Source: Streptomyces thinghirensis (lineage in GTDB: Bacteria > Actinomycetota > Actinomycetia > Streptomycetales > Streptomycetaceae). Taken from it: a stretch of DNA of 64,000 nucleotides. Each line of letters opens with the position of its first letter. The stretch's first letter is position 1. A program made the position numbers and the translations under genes. Shown in pieces: positions 62,179 to 64,000 of the stretch. The notes under the pieces were generated by a model that was given only the letters and a program-made list of their open reading frames with translations, was not told where the DNA came from and searched no databases. The stretch spans positions 1 through 64,000 of the forward strand of contig JAKFGP010000022.1 in assembly GCA_021502835.1 (NCBI GenBank). Reading direction: 5' to 3'.

Positions 62179-63094
62179 ACCTGACAATGCCGGTACTGGT
62201 CGGCGCCGTCATCGGCCTGGGCGTCTACGCCCTGGTTCGCGCCCCTGATGCCGAGCAGACGGAGCCCGGTCCAGCAGGTCGCACGGATCGACGCGATGCG
62301 GGCACGGGGGCGGCGTACGAGTCGACCCGCGTGGCGAAGGACACCAGCCGCCTCGGCTCGCTGCGCGCCCAGGTCGGCGCACGCGTCGCCGAGTTGTACA
62401 TGCAGCAGGGCTGGGAACTGCGGTCGCTGCGCGCGGACCTGGCGGTGCTGGACCGCAGCTGGGAGAAGTTCCTGGCGACGAAGGCGCTGCTGGCCGTGGG
62501 CGGCCTGTTCTTCGGTCCGCTCCTGTTCGCCATCGTCTGGCAGCTGGGCTTCGGCGACAGCCCGATCATCCCGGTCTGGCTGGCCCTGCTCTGCGCGGCG
62601 CTCTTCTTCTTCCTCCCCGACCTGGAGGTACGCCGGGACGCCGCCGACAAGCGCCGTGACCTGCGGCGCGTGATCGGCGCGTACCTGGACCTGGTGTCCA
62701 TGAGCCTGGCCGGCGGACGCGGTCTGCCCGAGGCCCTGATGGCGGCGGCGGAGGTGTCGGACGGCTGGGCGACCCACCGCATCCGCAACGCCCTGTCCGA
62801 CGCGCGCATCACGGGCACCAGCCAGGGCAGGCGCTGGGGCAGCTGGGCGAGGACCTGGGCGTCGAGGAGCTCAAGGACCTCTCCGCCTCGCTCGCCCTGG
62901 TGGCCGACGACGGAGCCAAGGTCCGCGAGTCCACTCGCCTCCCGCGCCGAGACCATGCGGCACCGCGAACTCGCCGAGATCGAGGGCAGCGCGGGTGAGA
63001 AGTCCCAGTCGATGCTCGTGGCCAGCTCCTGCTGTGCGCCGGGTTCCTGGTGTTCCTGATCTATCCGGCGGCGATGCGGGTGTTTCAGGTGTGA
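62175..63094 (+). CDS. tadC: TadC-like inner-membrane platform protein
   Basis: This protein of about 307 residues starts MNLTMPVLVGAVIGLGVYAL. The middle has WELRSLRADLAVLDRSWEKF, helices LLAVGGLFFGPLLFAIVWQL and IPVWLALLCAALFFFLPDLE, and a T2SSF domain (RRVIGAYLDLVSMSLAGGRG, LPEALMAAAEVSDGWATHRI). In the corrected frame ELAEIEGSAGEKSQSMLVA and a final helix FLVFLIYPAAMRVFQ follow. Four shifts occur. It pairs with TadB in the pilus base. Confidence 0.88.
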
Positions 63095-63180
63095 CGCAGC
63101 TTCGACGCAGCTTTCTCAGCTTCGCTTCAGCAGCTCCGAGCCGCTTCGCTCCCAGAACTGACACGAGAGGACAACTCACC

Positions 63181-63433
63181 ATGAACGGACGGAACTTCCG
63201 CACCGGCATCCCGGCCGTGGACTTCCTGGTCACCTTCCTGCAGGGCCGCGTGGAGCGTGCCCGCTCCGGCGAGCTGGACCGCGAGCGCGTCCGCGGTCGA
63301 GTGGGTCATCATCTCGGCGGTCGTCGTCGCGATCGTCGGCGTGGTGGCCGCCATCATCAGCCAGGCGCTGGACAAGGGTGCCACCAAGGTCGGCGAGTGC
63401 ATCGAGGGCGCCGACGCGAGCGGCACCTGCTGA
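63181..63433 (+). CDS. flp: Flp-type pilin
   Basis: This protein of about 83 residues starts at ATG 63181 (ribosome site GAGAGGA). It has a basic leader (RVERARSGELDR), then after one shift near 63290 an SAVEWVIISAVVVAIVGVVA segment with the Flp-like G/A-x4-E processing pattern and hydrophobic helix. The short tail with two Cys ends DASGTC. It is the major subunit candidate of the Tad pilus. Confidence 0.85.
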
Positions 63434-63474
63434 TCGGACTCGGACTCGGATTCGGACGTACGGGGTACACGGGG

Positions 63475-63935
63475 ATGCCGGCAGACGTGCTCAGACGGGT
63501 GCGCCGCAGGGTGGAGGCCGCACGTGAAGCGGCGGCCACCCGCGGCGATTCCGGCATGACCGCTATCGAGTTCGTGTTCCTCACGCCGATCCTGTTCTTC
63601 ATGATCTTCGCGACGGTGCAGTTCGGGTTGTACTTCTTCGCGGACCACGTCGCTCCAGGCCGCCGCCCAGGCGGGCGCGAGAAGGCCCGCGCGACGGCGC
63701 ACGACCAGCCCGGCGCGTGGCGGGGCGAGGCACGGGACGTGGTGGACAGCTACATCCGCCAACTCGGCCCGCAGCTCGTGGTCGCGCCGGACGTGACCAT
63801 GCTCCAGCCGGAGCAGGACACGGTCGGCGTGGAGATCACGGCCCGTATCCCGACGGTGTTCCCGGGGCTCGACCTGACGGTGCACGCGCAGTCGGTGGGG
63901 CCGGTGGAGCGGTTCGTGCAGGAGGGGAGAACTAG
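63475..63935 (+). CDS. tadE: TadE-like minor pilin
   Basis: This protein of about 153 residues starts at ATG 63475. The basic N-terminus (RRVRRRVEAAREAAATRGDS) precedes the TadE pseudopilin segment GMTAIEFVFLTPILFFMIFA with Glu at +5 of the helix. A small outside domain (AWRGEARDVVDSYIRQLGPQ, VGVEITARIPTVFPGLDLTV) follows. Two shifts occur near 63655 and 63920; the corrected end is QEGEN with TAG at 63933. Confidence 0.85.
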
Positions 63936-64000
63936 ATGGACCTCTCCCGCATCACATCCCGCGTCCGACAGGCCGAGGCAGGCGACCGGGGCCTGTCCAC
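63936..64000 (+). CDS. Start of a further TadE/TadG-like gene (cut by window end)
   Basis: The ATG at 63936 directly after the tadE stop begins MDLSRITSRVRQAEAGDRGL. The basic start followed by G-D-R-G is the usual lead-in to the hydrophobic helix of a second TadE- or TadG-like protein. The rest lies outside the window. Confidence 0.6.
   Translation, partial: MDLSRITSRVRQAEAGDRGLS

Overview
The window comes from a high-GC actinomycete, almost certainly a Streptomyces. The evidence is the codon use, the futalosine menaquinone genes, DUF4229, TioE-like MerR, UdgX, an FHA-EccC ATPase, a Tad pilus cluster, and a gene order that resembles the S. coelicolor SCO447x-SCO453x region as I remember it. 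The sequence is full of single-base insertions and deletions. Most long genes are split over two or three frames while their translations stay well conserved, so I treat them as real genes with base-call errors and give one span per gene.

Layout. 0-3 kb: resB-ccsB cytochrome c maturation. 3-12.5 kb: accessory metabolism (condensation-domain protein, TioE-like regulator, carboxylesterase, two gene remnants, YtcJ-type amidohydrolase, APC permease, TetR, VOC protein, PLDc_N protein). 12.5-17.3 kb: menaquinone operon (UbiD, UbiA, UbiX, Lrp, mqnE); mqnA lies apart at 30.5 kb. 17.5-22.5 kb: UdgX, GNAT, DUF4229 and a dicarboxylate symporter. The symporter 3' end has been replaced and recoded by a ~1.9 kb element that carries a large serine integrase with Asn at the catalytic Ser position. 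22.6-29.1 kb: TetR, HtdX-like MaoC, FabG4-like reductase, FadA2-like thiolase and FadD. 29.2-31.4 kb: methyltransferase, cold-shock protein, mqnA. 31.4-38.5 kb: Ser/Thr kinase, a ~1,560-residue FHA-EccC and a WXG100-like protein.

38.6-55.7 kb is the most unusual part: a type VII-secretion-associated island read mainly on the minus strand. It is built of three related modules. The fullest unit runs lipoprotein, secreted PPACWYEP protein, small WXG100-like protein, long WXG/coiled-coil/membrane protein, then a coupled partner protein. The same palindrome, TTCGC-N4-GCGAA, lies upstream of the first gene of each of the three modules, about 65 nt upstream in two of them. No EccB, EccD, EccE or mycosin is present, so EccC and these modules must rely on a secretion core elsewhere or form a separate assembly.

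56-57.6 kb holds a lipoprotein and a membrane protein. 58.2-64 kb is a Tad pilus operon (SAF protein, TadZ-like, TadA, TadB, TadC, Flp pilin, TadE and the start of another TadE/G-like gene) that continues past the window end. I saw no rRNA, tRNA or CRISPR.
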